Positions 23,721 to 31,822 of a stretch of 31,919 bases of DNA are shown one piece after another. Source of the DNA: an uncultured Clostridia bacterium (GTDB taxonomy: Bacteria > Bacillota > Clostridia > Christensenellales > Aristaeellaceae); assembly GCA_934636105.1 (NCBI GenBank), contig CAKTZR010000026.1, positions 1 through 31,919 of the forward strand, written 5' to 3'. The position numbers and the translations under genes were made by a program. Below the pieces are notes generated by a model, which saw nothing but the letters and a program-made list of their open reading frames with translations, had not been told where the DNA came from and searched no databases. How positions within the stretch are numbered: the first letter of the stretch is position 1; each line of letters begins with the position of its first letter.

Positions 23721-24930
23721 TGATCGCCTTTGCGGCTGTCAGCGCGCTGGCAAAGGCAAAATGTAAATTGTAGCCGCCGCACGGGCCGTCCACATCCAGC
23801 AGCTCGCCGATGATGTGCAGGCCGTCAAACAGGCGGGAAGCCATCGTCCGCGGATCGACGTCCGCAAGCGATACGCCGCCGCGCGTGACCTGTGCGTTTG
23901 TGAAGCTCTGCGTCTCCGTGACGACCAAAGGAAAGGCCGAAAGCGCGCGGCAGAGCGCGTCCTTTTCAGCGTCGGAAAGCGCACCCGCGTCCATTTCCGG
24001 CGAAAGATGCGCTTCTTTGATGATCGTCTGCGCCAGCAGACGCGGCAGAACGCCCGTCGTCAGCGTCAGCAGAGAAACGGGGGAAAGCTGCTCAATGCGC
24101 GCATCCAGCCACGGGCGGATGGACGCAACCTCCGGCAGAAAATCGATGGCAAGCCGAACGCTGCGCTTTTGCGCCAGCGCGGGCGCGGCCTCGCGGGAAA
24201 GTTGGAAGACACAGACCCCCGATACGCCGTAATCCGTCAGCAGCAGCTCGCCGAATTCTTCCGCAGCGGGTCTGCCGTCGATGAACAGCGTCAGCCTGGC
24301 CTGCGTGCGGATGCCTTTCAGTCCCTTGAGCGCCGGATGGCTGCATTTCAGCTGAACCAGCGCGGGATAAAGCGGGGTGATTTCGTGGCCGAGCGTCTGC
24401 ATCAGCCGCACGCCCGTTCCGTCCGTGCCCATCGACGGCGCGGCGCTTCCGCCCATCGCGGCGATCACGTGCGGCGCAAAGAGGCCCGAACCATCCGCCA
24501 GCTGCACCGACCAGCCGCCCCGGCGGGAGGGCGAGAGCGCGACAACTTCCGTATCCGTCAGCATTGTGACCGATGCACGCTCGCAGGCCATGCGCAGCAC
24601 GTCAAGCACGGAGGAGGCGGCCATCGTGCGCGGATAAATGCGGCCATCCTCCACGGCAGTCATCAGGCCGAGGGACGAAAAGAACGCGGCCACTTCGCCG
24701 GGCGGCGTGACGGCGTATACCTGCTGAACAAAGGGCGCGGCTTTACCGTAATAGACGCTTTGCATATCCACATTGGACAGGTTGCAGCGGCCGTTGCCCG
24801 TGGCCAGCAGCTTTTTGCCCACGCGCGGCAGGCGCTCCACGACCGTGACGCGAAGACCCTTTCGGCCCAGCGCGGCGGCGGCGCATAAACCGCCCGCCCC
24901 GCCGCCTACAATCACGCAATCGGTTTGCAT
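23686..24930 (-). CDS. HI0933/BaiN-like flavoprotein
   Basis: The 414-residue protein starts with the FAD-binding CVIVGGGAGGLCAAAALGRKG and has the family signature GKKLLATGNGRCNLSN, followed by GRIYPRTMAASSVLDVLR, VIAAMGGSAAPSMGTDGTG, and the C-terminal GELLDVDGPCGGYNLHFAFASA. The family includes bile-acid enzyme BaiN and uncharacterised aminoacetone-oxidase-annotated proteins; the substrate here is unknown. ATG 24930 is preferred (GGAGG, 8 bases) over ATG 24936, which is too close to the SD. The last residues (GALPQTPAGN) are encoded by repeat copy D, so the repeat has replaced or extended the original C-terminus. Confidence 0.88.
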   Translation of the reverse strand: MQTDCVIVGGGAGGLCAAAALGRKGLRVTVVERLPRVGKKLLATGNGRCNLSNVDMQSVYYGKAAPFVQQVYAVTPPGEVAAFFSSLGLMTAVEDGRIYPRTMAASSVLDVLRMACERASVTMLTDTEVVALSPSRRGGWSVQLADGSGLFAPHVIAAMGGSAAPSMGTDGTGVRLMQTLGHEITPLYPALVQLKCSHPALKGLKGIRTQARLTLFIDGRPAAEEFGELLLTDYGVSGVCVFQLSREAAPALAQKRSVRLAIDFLPEVASIRPWLDARIEQLSPVSLLTLTTGVLPRLLAQTIIKEAHLSPEMDAGALSDAEKDALCRALSAFPLVVTETQSFTNAQVTRGGVSLADVDPRTMASRLFDGLHIIGELLDVDGPCGGYNLHFAFASALTAAKAIIGALPQTPAGN

Positions 24931-24961
24931 GAACATATCCTCCCAAGCATCAATTCGATTT

Positions 24962-24967
24962 ATTATA
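24962..24967 (-). promoter_or_regulatory. Extended -10 box of the BaiN-like gene
   Basis: The minus strand reads TGCTATAAT, an extended -10 (TGnTATAAT), 32 bases before the ATG. No clear -35 box at 17 bases, which extended promoters can tolerate. Confidence 0.5.
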
Positions 24968-24999
24968 GCATAGATAAAGGACAAAACACAATGCGCGGC

Positions 25000-25028
25000 T
25001 TGATGTCCGCGGCGAACCGTGATAGACT
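25000..25028 (+). promoter_or_regulatory. Promoter of the Nudix gene
   Basis: TTGATG (25000-25005), 17 bases, TAGACT (25023-25028), about 30 bases before the ATG at 25060. Confidence 0.5.
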
Positions 25029-25059
25029 ACATGCAGCAAAACGAAAGGAATTGAACAAC

Positions 25060-25518
25060 ATGCAGACGACGCTTTGCTACATTGAAAAAGACGGGCGCAC
25101 CCTGATGCTCCACCGGGTTAAAAAGAAAAACGACATGAACCACGACAAATGGCTGGGCGTGGGCGGCAAATTCGAGCCGTGCGAAAGCCCCGAGGAGTGC
25201 ATGCTCCGCGAAGTTCGGGAAGAAACCGGGCTGACGCTGACACGCTGGGCCTATCGGGGCATCGTGACGTTCGTTTCCGGCGAGTACTGCGAATACATGC
25301 ACCTGTTCACCGCCGATCAATTCGAAGGGACGCTTCGCGACTGCGACGAGGGCACGTTGGAATGGGTGGATACGGACAAGCTGACGGCGCTGCCGATTTG
25401 GGAGGGCGACAAGGTCTTTCTGCGCCTGCTGCAAGAAAAAGAGCCGTTCTTCTCGCTCAAACTGGTTTACGAGGAAGAACGGCTAGCGAAAGCTGTTTTA
25501 AACGGAAAGACGATTTAA
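25060..25518 (+). CDS. Nudix hydrolase, MutT/8-oxo-dGTP diphosphatase-like
   Basis: The 152-residue protein has a complete Nudix box: GGKFEPCESPEECMLREV followed by REETGL, the G-x5-E-x7-REUxEExGU pattern. It starts MQTTLCYIEKDGRTLMLHR, and WLGVGGKFEP is typical of MutT-like 8-oxo-dGTP diphosphatases of Firmicutes. It would remove oxidised nucleotides from the pool, but Nudix substrate ranges are broad. ATG 25060 is chosen for family alignment and an AAAGGA SD. An upstream in-frame Met exists but would overlap the promoter. It ends in a 4-base tail-to-tail overlap with the YgiQ gene. Confidence 0.88.
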   Translation: MQTTLCYIEKDGRTLMLHRVKKKNDMNHDKWLGVGGKFEPCESPEECMLREVREETGLTLTRWAYRGIVTFVSGEYCEYMHLFTADQFEGTLRDCDEGTLEWVDTDKLTALPIWEGDKVFLRLLQEKEPFFSLKLVYEEERLAKAVLNGKTI

Positions 25519-27536
25519 CGCGGTCTGCGGCTGGCTCCGCCGGAACGCGGCGCGGGACGACTGCCGCCCTTCTGCGCGGAAGACCCGGCAGGCCTGCCGG
25601 GGGCTTTGCCGGCAGGTTTTGAGCCGGTGCGGCTGCCCGCGCGGGCGCCTGACTTGGGTGCGCGACCCTCGCGAAGATCGCGGCGCTCCTCACGCTCTTT
25701 GCGCTCGCGGCGAATCTGCGCGTATTCATGCGCGGTTTTCACGCCTTCTGGCGGCACGAGGCATTCGCGGCCCGTGCCGATCAAATCCTCGCGATGCGCC
25801 TGACGCAGGGCTTTGCGCACAAGGTCGAAATTCTGCGGGCGGCGGAACTGGAGCAGCGCGCGCTGCATGGCCTTTTCCTCCGGCGAACGCGGAATATAGA
25901 CCGGTTTGCCGGTGCGCGGGTCGAAACCCGTATAGAACATGCAGGTGGACAGCGTGCCCGGCGTGGGATAAAAATCCTGCACCTGTTCGGGCTGATGGTT
26001 GATGTCGCGCAGGTATTCGGCCAGCTCGATGGCGGCGGAAAGGTCGCTGCCAGGGTGGCTGGAAATCAGATAGGGAACGAGATATTGCTCCTTGCCCAGC
26101 TCCTGATTGATGCGCTTGTATTTTTCGCAGAATGCGTCGTATACGTCGCGCCCCGGCTTGCCCATGACGGCAAGCACCTTCGGGCTGACGTGTTCCGGCG
26201 CAACTTTGAGCTGACCGCTGACGTGATATTGGCACAGCTCACGGAGGAACGCGTCGGATTTGTCGGCCATGATGTAGTCATAGCGCAGGCCGGAACGCAC
26301 GAATACCTTTTTGACCCTCGGCAGGGCGCGCACCTCGCGCAGCAGCTTGATGTAATCCGTATGATCGACGATCATGTTCGGGCAGGGCTTGGGGAACAGG
26401 CATTGACGGCCCGCACAGGTGCCGACCTTGAGCTGTTTGTCGCAGGCGGCACGGCGGAAATTGGCCGTAGGGCCGCCGACGTCGTGAATATAGCCCTTGA
26501 AATTCGGCATGTGCGTGATGGCTTTGGCTTCCTCAATCACGGATTCGTGGCTGCGGGTGGTGACGATGCGGCCCTGCAAAAACGTGATGGCGCAGAAGGA
26601 ACACGAACCGAAGCAGCCGCGCGTGTGCGCGATGGAAAACTGCACTTCTTCGATGGCCGGAACGCCGCCAAGCGCGTCGTAATCCGGGTGCCACGTGCGC
26701 TGATACGGCAGGGTATACGATTGATCCAGCTCCTCGCGGGAGAGCGGCATATCCGGCACGGTCTGCACAACGTATTGGTCGCCGTGGCGCTGGCTGATGG
26801 CATGGCCGCGGATCGGGTCCTGCTCGTTATACTGAACGAGAAACGCTTCGCCGTATTTTTTCTTGCTCTTGACGCAGTCCTCAAAGGAGGGAATTTCCTT
26901 GCTGCCGCGCATGGCCGCCGGGGAGAGAAAACATACGCCGCGCATCTTGGCGCATTCCCACACGGGCGCGCCGCGGCTCATCCAGTCCGCCGTGACGAGA
27001 ATCGTGCGTTCGCCCATGCCGAACATCAGCAAATCCGCGGTGGAATCGACCAGAATGCTCGGCCGCACCGCGTCGTCCCAATAATCATAATGGGCAAAGC
27101 GCCGCAGGGAAGCTTCCACGCCGCCGATGGCAATCGGAATATCGCCGTAGGCTTCGCGAATCAGGTGACAATAGACGTTGATCGCGCGATCCGGTCGCCT
27201 GGCCGCTTTGCCGCCTGGCGTATAAACATCGGAAGAACGGCGGCGCTTGGCGGCGGTGTAGTGATTCACCATGCTGTCAATCACGCCGGAGGAGACGAGA
27301 AAGCCGTAATTCGGACGGCCAAAACGCTTGAAATCGTTGGTGTTTTTCCAATTCGGCTGGGCGAGCACCGCAACGTGGTAGCCCGCGGCTTCCAGCGTGC
27401 GGACGATGACGGCCGCGCCGAAGGACGGATGATCCACATACGCGTCGCCGCTGACATAAACAAAATCCGGCGCATCCCAGCCGCGCTGGCGCATATCCGA
27501 AACGGTTGTCGGGGGAAAAAGAAGACGATCGGCCAT
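25515..27536 (-). CDS. YgiQ family radical SAM protein
   Basis: The 673-residue protein matches the large YgiQ-type radical SAM proteins (YgiQ N-terminal domain, radical SAM core, C-terminal domain). The cluster-binding cysteines are Cys308, Cys312 and Cys315 in RGCFGSCSFC. Family segments include VYVSGDAYVDHPSFGAAVI, GGVEASLRRFAHYDYWDD, YTLPYQRTWHPDYD, RSGLRYDY and QDFYPTPGTLST. The reaction is unknown. The last 50 or so residues are a low-complexity basic tail of Lys, Arg, Gly, Ala, Ser and Pro, suggesting nucleic acid binding or flexibility. ATG 27536 has AAGGAG with 8 bases. The longer open frame upstream overlaps the next gene antisense and is rejected. Confidence 0.9.
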   Translation of the reverse strand: MADRLLFPPTTVSDMRQRGWDAPDFVYVSGDAYVDHPSFGAAVIVRTLEAAGYHVAVLAQPNWKNTNDFKRFGRPNYGFLVSSGVIDSMVNHYTAAKRRRSSDVYTPGGKAARRPDRAINVYCHLIREAYGDIPIAIGGVEASLRRFAHYDYWDDAVRPSILVDSTADLLMFGMGERTILVTADWMSRGAPVWECAKMRGVCFLSPAAMRGSKEIPSFEDCVKSKKKYGEAFLVQYNEQDPIRGHAISQRHGDQYVVQTVPDMPLSREELDQSYTLPYQRTWHPDYDALGGVPAIEEVQFSIAHTRGCFGSCSFCAITFLQGRIVTTRSHESVIEEAKAITHMPNFKGYIHDVGGPTANFRRAACDKQLKVGTCAGRQCLFPKPCPNMIVDHTDYIKLLREVRALPRVKKVFVRSGLRYDYIMADKSDAFLRELCQYHVSGQLKVAPEHVSPKVLAVMGKPGRDVYDAFCEKYKRINQELGKEQYLVPYLISSHPGSDLSAAIELAEYLRDINHQPEQVQDFYPTPGTLSTCMFYTGFDPRTGKPVYIPRSPEEKAMQRALLQFRRPQNFDLVRKALRQAHREDLIGTGRECLVPPEGVKTAHEYAQIRRERKEREERRDLREGRAPKSGARAGSRTGSKPAGKAPGRPAGSSAQKGGSRPAPRSGGASRRPR

Positions 27537-27610
27537 ATATAAACTCCTTGCAAGCCAAAATCCATGTGAAACGTACAAATCATCATACCACAGATTCGCG
27601 CAAAAAGGAA

Positions 27611-27640
27611 GTGACATTCCCCATGCGGATGCGTTATAAT
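27611..27640 (+). promoter_or_regulatory. Promoter of the TIM-barrel gene
   Basis: GTGACA (27611-27616), 18 bases, perfect TATAAT (27635-27640). Because the -10 overlaps an in-frame ATG at 27639, that codon cannot be the start. Confidence 0.6.
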
Positions 27641-27677
27641 GAAGCTGATCAGGCAAAAAATGGACAGGCGGAGGCGC

Positions 27678-28487
27678 ATGGGCGTGAAAATCGGGCTTTC
27701 GACGGCGGCGTTTTACGGCAAATGGGAAGTGGAAGAAGCGGCAATGCGGCTTCGCGGATACGGTGCGGACTGCGCCGAGGTCTTTTTGCAGACGAGAAGC
27801 GAATATACGCGCGAATTTGCGCGGCTGGTTCGAACGAAACTGGATGGTTTGCCCTGTGCGAGCCTGCATCCGATGGGGACAGCGTTTGAAAACGATTTTT
27901 TCGGGCGATCGGCGCGGCAGCGGGCGGACGCGCTGGATATGCTTCGGCGTGTGCTGGATGCGGCGGCGGAGCTGGGCGCGCATTTGTATGTGTACCATGG
28001 CCGATATTCCCCGGCACGGGTCGAACTGCCGTTTGAGTCGCAGAGAAACGCGGAGGTTGTCGGGCGGATGCAGGAGGAAGCCGCCCGGCGGGATATCCGC
28101 ATTGCGTGGGAAAACGTCTGCTGGTGCCAGCTGACCACGCCGGAGCGCGTGCGCGAAATGCGAAGGCTGCTGCCGGATATCCGCTTCACGCTGGATATCA
28201 AGCAGGCGATGCGCGCCGGGTGCGATCCGATTGCGTTTGTGGATGCGATGGGCGCACAGCTGGCCAACGTTCATGTCTGCGATTGGGACGAACAGAAGCG
28301 CCTGTGCCTGCCGGGCGAGGGTGCGTTTGATTTTGAAGCGTTTATCCGAGCGCTGAATTGGGCAGACTATCGGGGTGCGGTGATTGTCGAGCCGTATCTG
28401 GCGCTGGTGAAAAGCGACGCGGCGCTGACGGATGCAATCGCGTATTTGAAGCGGACGGCAGAGCGCGCCTGCAAATCTATGGATTGA
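27678..28487 (+). CDS. Sugar phosphate isomerase/epimerase-like TIM-barrel protein
   Basis: The 269-residue protein has the AP-endonuclease-2 / xylose-isomerase-like TIM barrel pattern: KIGLSTAAF at strand 1, CASLHPMG, LYVYHGRY, IAWENVCWCQ, RFTLDIKQAM, ANVHVCDWDE and IVEPYLALV. Glu, Asp and His in these strand ends should bind a divalent metal. Substrate unknown; relatives act on sugars, sugar phosphates or inositols. ATG 27678 fits the family N-terminus, but its GGAGG is only 3 bases away. ATG 27660, six codons earlier, is possible. It is monocistronic or reads into pgi, whose promoter overlaps its stop. Confidence 0.8.
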   Translation: MGVKIGLSTAAFYGKWEVEEAAMRLRGYGADCAEVFLQTRSEYTREFARLVRTKLDGLPCASLHPMGTAFENDFFGRSARQRADALDMLRRVLDAAAELGAHLYVYHGRYSPARVELPFESQRNAEVVGRMQEEAARRDIRIAWENVCWCQLTTPERVREMRRLLPDIRFTLDIKQAMRAGCDPIAFVDAMGAQLANVHVCDWDEQKRLCLPGEGAFDFEAFIRALNWADYRGAVIVEPYLALVKSDAALTDAIAYLKRTAERACKSMD

Positions 28488-28512
28488 CGAAAGCGCGCCG
28501 CGGGAGTACAAT
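28484..28512 (+). promoter_or_regulatory. Sigma-A promoter of pgi
   Basis: TTGACG (28484-28489) overlapping the previous stop codon, 17 bases, TACAAT (28507-28512). The pgi ATG is 35 bases past the -10. Confidence 0.75.
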
Positions 28513-28546
28513 AAAGGCAACAATTTCACCGAAGGGATGAGAGAAA

Positions 28547-29959
28547 ATGGAACAGAACATTCGTCTTGATGTCAATCACATGATGGCGGATATGCTCGGC
28601 GGCGAGTATGGCGTGACGAAAGCCCAGCTTGCGGCGATGCAGGATGCGGCCGTGAAAGCACAGCACGCCGTGGAAGAAAACCGCGGCACGGGCTGGCTCG
28701 GCTGGATGAACCTGCCCTACAATCAGGAGGAGATCGTCTCCGAGATTGAAAAGGTTGCCGAGCATGTGCGCAAGACGTTCAAATATTTCGTTGTGCTGGG
28801 CATCGGCGGCAGCGCGCTCGGACCGATTGCCGTGCATCAGGCGCTGAACCATCTGCATTATAACGAGTTGCCGGACAGCAAGCGTCCCGGCCCGAAGTTC
28901 TATGTCGAGGACAACATTGACCCGGAACGCATGGCCGCGTTGATGGACGTGATCGAGCTGGACAAGGCCTGCTTCTGCATCATCAGCAAATCCGGCGGAA
29001 CGGCAGAGACGATGAGCCAGTATCTGATCGTGACCGAAGCGCTCAAGGCGCAGGTTGGCGCGGACTGGGCGAAGCACATCATTGCCGTCACCGACCACGA
29101 GAAGGGCAACCTGATTAAGCTGGCAAAGGAAAATGGATTCATTACCTTTTATATTCCGGATGGCGTGGGCGGCCGTTTCTCCGAAATGTGCCCGGTCGGT
29201 CTGGTGCCTGCGGCCTGCTGCGGCATCGATATCCGCGCGATGCTCAAGGGCGCGGCGGCGATGGACGAGCGCTGCAAGACTGACGACATGATGAAGAATC
29301 CGGCGCTGCTGGAGGCCGTGCTTCAGTATATTGCCTGCGAGCAGATGGGCCGCAACGTGCAGGTCATGCTGCCGTATGCCGATTCCCTCAAATATATGGC
29401 GGACTGGTTCTGCCAGCTGTGGGCGGAGTCGCTGGGCAAGAATAAGCGCCGCGACGGCAGTGACTGCCACGCCGGCCAGACCCCGGCCAAGGCGCTGGGC
29501 GTGACGGATCAGCACAGCCAACTCCAGCTTTACAACGAGGGCCCGTTCGACAAGGTGATCACCTTCATCAAGGTGGAGAATTTCCGCGCCGAAACGAAGA
29601 TTCCGAAGGGCTGCGAGGAGTTTAAGGATGTGGCGTTCCTCGGCGGCATGACGCATAACACGCTCATTGAGGCGGAGCGCCAGGGTACGGAGTATGCGCT
29701 GTACGTCAATCGCCGCATGAATCAGACGATCATCATGCCGGAGGTCAACGCTTATACGCTCGGCCAGCTGATGTTCCTGCTGGAGATGACGACCGCGTAC
29801 GAAGGCGAGCTGCTGAATATCGACGCCTTCAACCAGCCGGGTGTGGAAACCAGCAAGCGCGCGACGTATGCCATTCTGGGCAACACCGATGCGAAGTATG
29901 ACGCAGCCCGCAAGGAAATGACGGGCCGCCCCGCGTTCAAGCCGGAGTATATTCTGTAA
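28547..29959 (+). CDS. pgi: Glucose-6-phosphate isomerase
   Basis: Pgi interconverts glucose 6-phosphate and fructose 6-phosphate in glycolysis and gluconeogenesis. The 470-residue length suits the shorter bacterial type. Key segments: VVLGIGGSALGP, the phosphate-binding ISKSGGTAET, TDHEKGNL, PDGVGGRFSEMCPVGL, the active-site TDQHSQLQLYNEGPFD and NAYTLGQLMFLLE, with a conserved His and Lys expected near the active site. Its own promoter lies upstream. A weak terminator-like hairpin separates it from yqeY. Confidence 0.96.
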   Translation: MEQNIRLDVNHMMADMLGGEYGVTKAQLAAMQDAAVKAQHAVEENRGTGWLGWMNLPYNQEEIVSEIEKVAEHVRKTFKYFVVLGIGGSALGPIAVHQALNHLHYNELPDSKRPGPKFYVEDNIDPERMAALMDVIELDKACFCIISKSGGTAETMSQYLIVTEALKAQVGADWAKHIIAVTDHEKGNLIKLAKENGFITFYIPDGVGGRFSEMCPVGLVPAACCGIDIRAMLKGAAAMDERCKTDDMMKNPALLEAVLQYIACEQMGRNVQVMLPYADSLKYMADWFCQLWAESLGKNKRRDGSDCHAGQTPAKALGVTDQHSQLQLYNEGPFDKVITFIKVENFRAETKIPKGCEEFKDVAFLGGMTHNTLIEAERQGTEYALYVNRRMNQTIIMPEVNAYTLGQLMFLLEMTTAYEGELLNIDAFNQPGVETSKRATYAILGNTDAKYDAARKEMTGRPAFKPEYIL

Positions 29960-29964
29960 TCAGC

Positions 29965-29992
29965 GGGGTCGGAGCAATCCGGCCCTGTTTTT
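29965..29992 (+). terminator. Weak terminator or attenuator between pgi and yqeY
   Basis: GGGGTCGG (29965-29972) pairs with CCGGCCCT (29979-29986), two G-T pairs, then GTTTTT. No separate yqeY promoter is obvious, so partial read-through is likely. Confidence 0.55.
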
Positions 29993-30008
29993 CAAAGGAG
30001 AGATTGAA

Positions 30009-30455
30009 ATGAGCAAGATCGATACCGTCCGCGCCGCCATGATGCAGGCCATGAAGGACAAGGATAAGGAACGAAAGGACGCACTGAGCCTGCTGCTTTC
30101 CGCACTTAAGAGCAAGCAGATCGACAAGCGCGCCGATTTGACGGAGGAGGAGGAAAATGCCGTCATCTTCCGCGAGATCAAGCAGGCGCAGGAAACGATT
30201 GACACCACGCCGGCCGACCGTGTGCAGACCATCGAGGAAGCAAAGCTGCGCATGAAAGTATACGGCGAGTTCGTGCCCAAGCTGATGGATGAGGACGAAA
30301 TCCGCACCGTCATCAATGAGGTGCTGGCCGAACTACAAATCGAGCAGCCGACGGCCAAGGACAAGGGCCGCATCATGAAGACGCTGATGCCGCGAGTCAA
30401 GGGCAAGGCCGACGGCGGACTGGTCAATCGGGTGCTGGGCAGTTTCTTTGCGTAA
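30009..30455 (+). CDS. yqeY: GatB/YqeY domain-containing protein
   Basis: The 148-residue helical protein is a stand-alone relative of the C-terminal tRNA-binding domain of GatB. It shows MKDKDKERKDALSLLLSALKSKQIDKR, the TEEEENAVIFREIKQAQETIDT helix, EFVPKLMDEDEIRTVI, and MKTLMPRVKGKADGGLVNRVL at the end. Its exact role is unknown; in GatCAB the domain binds tRNA. ATG 30009 has AAAGGAGA 8 bases before. It shares a bidirectional terminator with the XRE gene. Confidence 0.9.
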   Translation: MSKIDTVRAAMMQAMKDKDKERKDALSLLLSALKSKQIDKRADLTEEEENAVIFREIKQAQETIDTTPADRVQTIEEAKLRMKVYGEFVPKLMDEDEIRTVINEVLAELQIEQPTAKDKGRIMKTLMPRVKGKADGGLVNRVLGSFFA

Positions 30456-30470
30456 CATGAATTAAATAGA

Positions 30471-30516
30471 AAAAGCCGCGCGCTGAAACCTTGTATGGAA
30501 TCGGCGCGCGGCTTTT
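30471..30516. terminator. Bidirectional terminator between yqeY and the XRE gene
   Basis: A 13-bp perfect stem, AAAAGCCGCGCGC (30471-30483) with GCGCGCGGCTTTT (30504-30516), has T tracts on both strands. Confidence 0.9.
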
Positions 30517-30542
30517 GATAATCAATTTAGAGAAAAAGACGT

Positions 30543-30938
30543 TTACGAACACGGCGGGAGTTCTTCGCCGATAGCCGAAAAAGCGAGAGGCGGGAGCAGA
30601 TGCAGATCGATGGCGCAACCCGGCGCGAGAGATTCATCTGGCTGATTGGCCAGCACCCAGTTGGACAATGTGTTGCGCAGGAGAGACGGACGCTGGCGGA
30701 GGGTATAAGCATCCTGCTCGGGAAGCGAATCTTCAAAGAGCGAATCGCACGTGCAATCCAGCGCATAGCAAAGCGAAATTAGCATTTCCATGCTTGGCGA
30801 ACGTTTGCCGCGTTCAAGCATACCGATATGCTGATAGCTGACGCCGACGAGTTCGCCGAGTTGTTCCTGCGTTAAATGGCGGGCACGACGATAAGCGCGA
30901 AGCCGATTGCCGAAGGCTTTATAATCCACACGCATCAT
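30543..30938 (-). CDS. XRE-family helix-turn-helix regulator
   Basis: The 131-residue protein has an N-terminal Cro/C1-type HTH (residues about 8-65: FGNRLRAYRRARHLTQEQLGELVGVSYQHIGMLERGKRSPSMEMLISLCYAL) and an uncharacterised C-terminal half. Such proteins bind palindromic operators, often their own. ATG 30938 has GGAGGG with 8 bases; the second Met at 30935 is also possible. It is divergent from the zinc-ribbon gene, and AT-rich TTCGAA repeats lie in the shared region. Confidence 0.88.
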   Translation of the reverse strand: MMRVDYKAFGNRLRAYRRARHLTQEQLGELVGVSYQHIGMLERGKRSPSMEMLISLCYALDCTCDSLFEDSLPEQDAYTLRQRPSLLRNTLSNWVLANQPDESLAPGCAIDLHLLPPLAFSAIGEELPPCS

Positions 30939-31028
30939 TTGAAAATCCCTCCATGCTTAAAATGGAATAAAAAGGTATTCTGTACAGACTGGAAAAATCC
31001 TCTTTACGTGCAGCAAGGTTTGTGAAAA

Positions 31029-31049
31029 ATTCGAAAATATTCGAAAAAA
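31029..31049. promoter_or_regulatory. Tandem TTCGAA sites, possible XRE operator
   Basis: ATTCGAAAAT and ATTCGAAAAA occur in tandem at about 31029-31048. Together TTCGAAAATATTCGAA is a near-perfect palindrome (31030-31045). It lies between the divergent XRE and zinc-ribbon genes and just upstream of the latter's promoter. Confidence 0.4.
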
Positions 31050-31050
31050 G

Positions 31051-31079
31051 TGGAACTTTCCCGCCGGATGTGATATACT
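31051..31079 (+). promoter_or_regulatory. Promoter of the zinc-ribbon gene
   Basis: TGGAAC (31051-31056), 17 bases, TATACT (31074-31079). It predicts a leader of about 120 bases. Confidence 0.5.
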
Positions 31080-31140
31080 ATGAGCAACCTAAGCCAACGT
31101 TTCACATCCCAATAGCGGCCTCCTTGGAATCGCCTTCGCG

Positions 31141-31179
31141 TCACCAACTGGAAGTCTTACTGTGAGTGCCAACCGGTGA
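31141..31179 (+). ncRNA. Structured leader hairpin of the zinc-ribbon mRNA
   Basis: TCACC-AAC-TGG (31141-31151) pairs with CCA-ACC-GGTGA (31169-31179): a stem with an internal loop, capped by a loop containing a small ACT-GTG-AGT hairpin. It sits about 20 bases before the SD of the downstream gene. It could be a regulatory leader. I cannot match it to a known riboswitch class. Confidence 0.4.
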
Positions 31180-31207
31180 AGGTAAAAATTTTAAGGAGGA
31201 TACAATT

Positions 31208-31498
31208 ATGTATCAGGACGAAACCCTCACTTGCCGTGACTGTGGCAAGGAATTTGTGTTCACTGCTTCCGAGCAGGCTTTCTATGCGGAGAAAGGCTTC
31301 CAGAATAAGCCGCGCCGCTGCCCAGAGTGCCGTGCAGCGTTCCGCGCCCAGAACGGCGGCGCCCGCCCGCAGCGCGAGATGTTCACCGCGATCTGCGCGG
31401 ATTGCGGCAAGGAGACCCAGGTTCCCTTCCAGCCGCGTGGCGATAAGCCGGTGTACTGCCGCGATTGCTTCGCCAACCATCGCCAGCCGCGCTATTAA
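31208..31498 (+). CDS. Zinc-ribbon domain protein with three CxxC pairs
   Basis: The 96-residue protein contains LTCRDCGKEFVFT, RRCPECRAAFRAQ, then ICADCGKETQVPF and VYCRDCF: two complete four-cysteine zinc ribbons. The first resembles the probable zinc-binding domain of clostridial proteins, and the second the CxxC-x-CxxC ribbon often found at its C-terminus. The middle is Arg/Gln-rich. Function unknown; such proteins are small, abundant and possibly nucleic-acid binding. SD AAGGAGG precedes ATG 31208. It has a long structured leader and its own terminator. Confidence 0.85.
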   Translation: MYQDETLTCRDCGKEFVFTASEQAFYAEKGFQNKPRRCPECRAAFRAQNGGARPQREMFTAICADCGKETQVPFQPRGDKPVYCRDCFANHRQPRY

Positions 31499-31540
31499 GA
31501 GCGGTCGGCCTTTTGAGCGAGGGCTAACAGCATAAGATGA

Positions 31541-31579
31541 CAATCCCCCTTTCGGTCTAGACCGGGAGGGGGATTGTTT
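31541..31579 (+). terminator. Terminator of the zinc-ribbon gene
   Basis: CAATCCCCCT (31541-31550) pairs with AGGGGGATTG (31567-31576). Inside, the GGTCTAGACC palindrome extends the stem. Followed by TTT. Confidence 0.85.
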
Positions 31580-31786
31580 GGTAGAGGGAAAATAAAAATC
31601 AAGAAAATGAAAAAACTTTTGTTTTCCTTAAACGTTCGTAAAATTGAATCATCAGACGTCTGAACAATGATGAAAATGCCAGAGAATGTCTGAAATAGTC
31701 GAAAGATGGATGAAGGAACAAGCGAGAATGTTCGGAAAAATTGCAAAAAACGACGCAATAGCTCAAAAAAACATGTAAAAAAGTGG
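31580..31786. other. AT-rich region upstream of the rRNA-type promoter
   Basis: No gene is supported. The 200 bases are AT-rich with A-tracts, consistent with an UP element for a strong promoter. A 12-bp perfect palindrome, TCAGACGTCTGA, lies at 31652-31663. Confidence 0.5.
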
Positions 31787-31815
31787 TTGACAGGGAGAAA
31801 AGAATGCGGTATACT
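31787..31815 (+). promoter_or_regulatory. Consensus promoter of a probable rRNA operon
   Basis: TTGACA (31787-31792), 17 bases, TATACT (31810-31815), preceded by A-tracts. The strength and the leader that follows are typical of rrn promoters. Confidence 0.85.
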
Positions 31816-31822
31816 AACGTCA

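Noticed and set aside
27537..28529. N-terminal extension of the YgiQ gene to about 1,004 residues
   Set aside because: It would run antisense through the TIM-barrel gene; the true start at 27536 has a good SD and family N-terminus.
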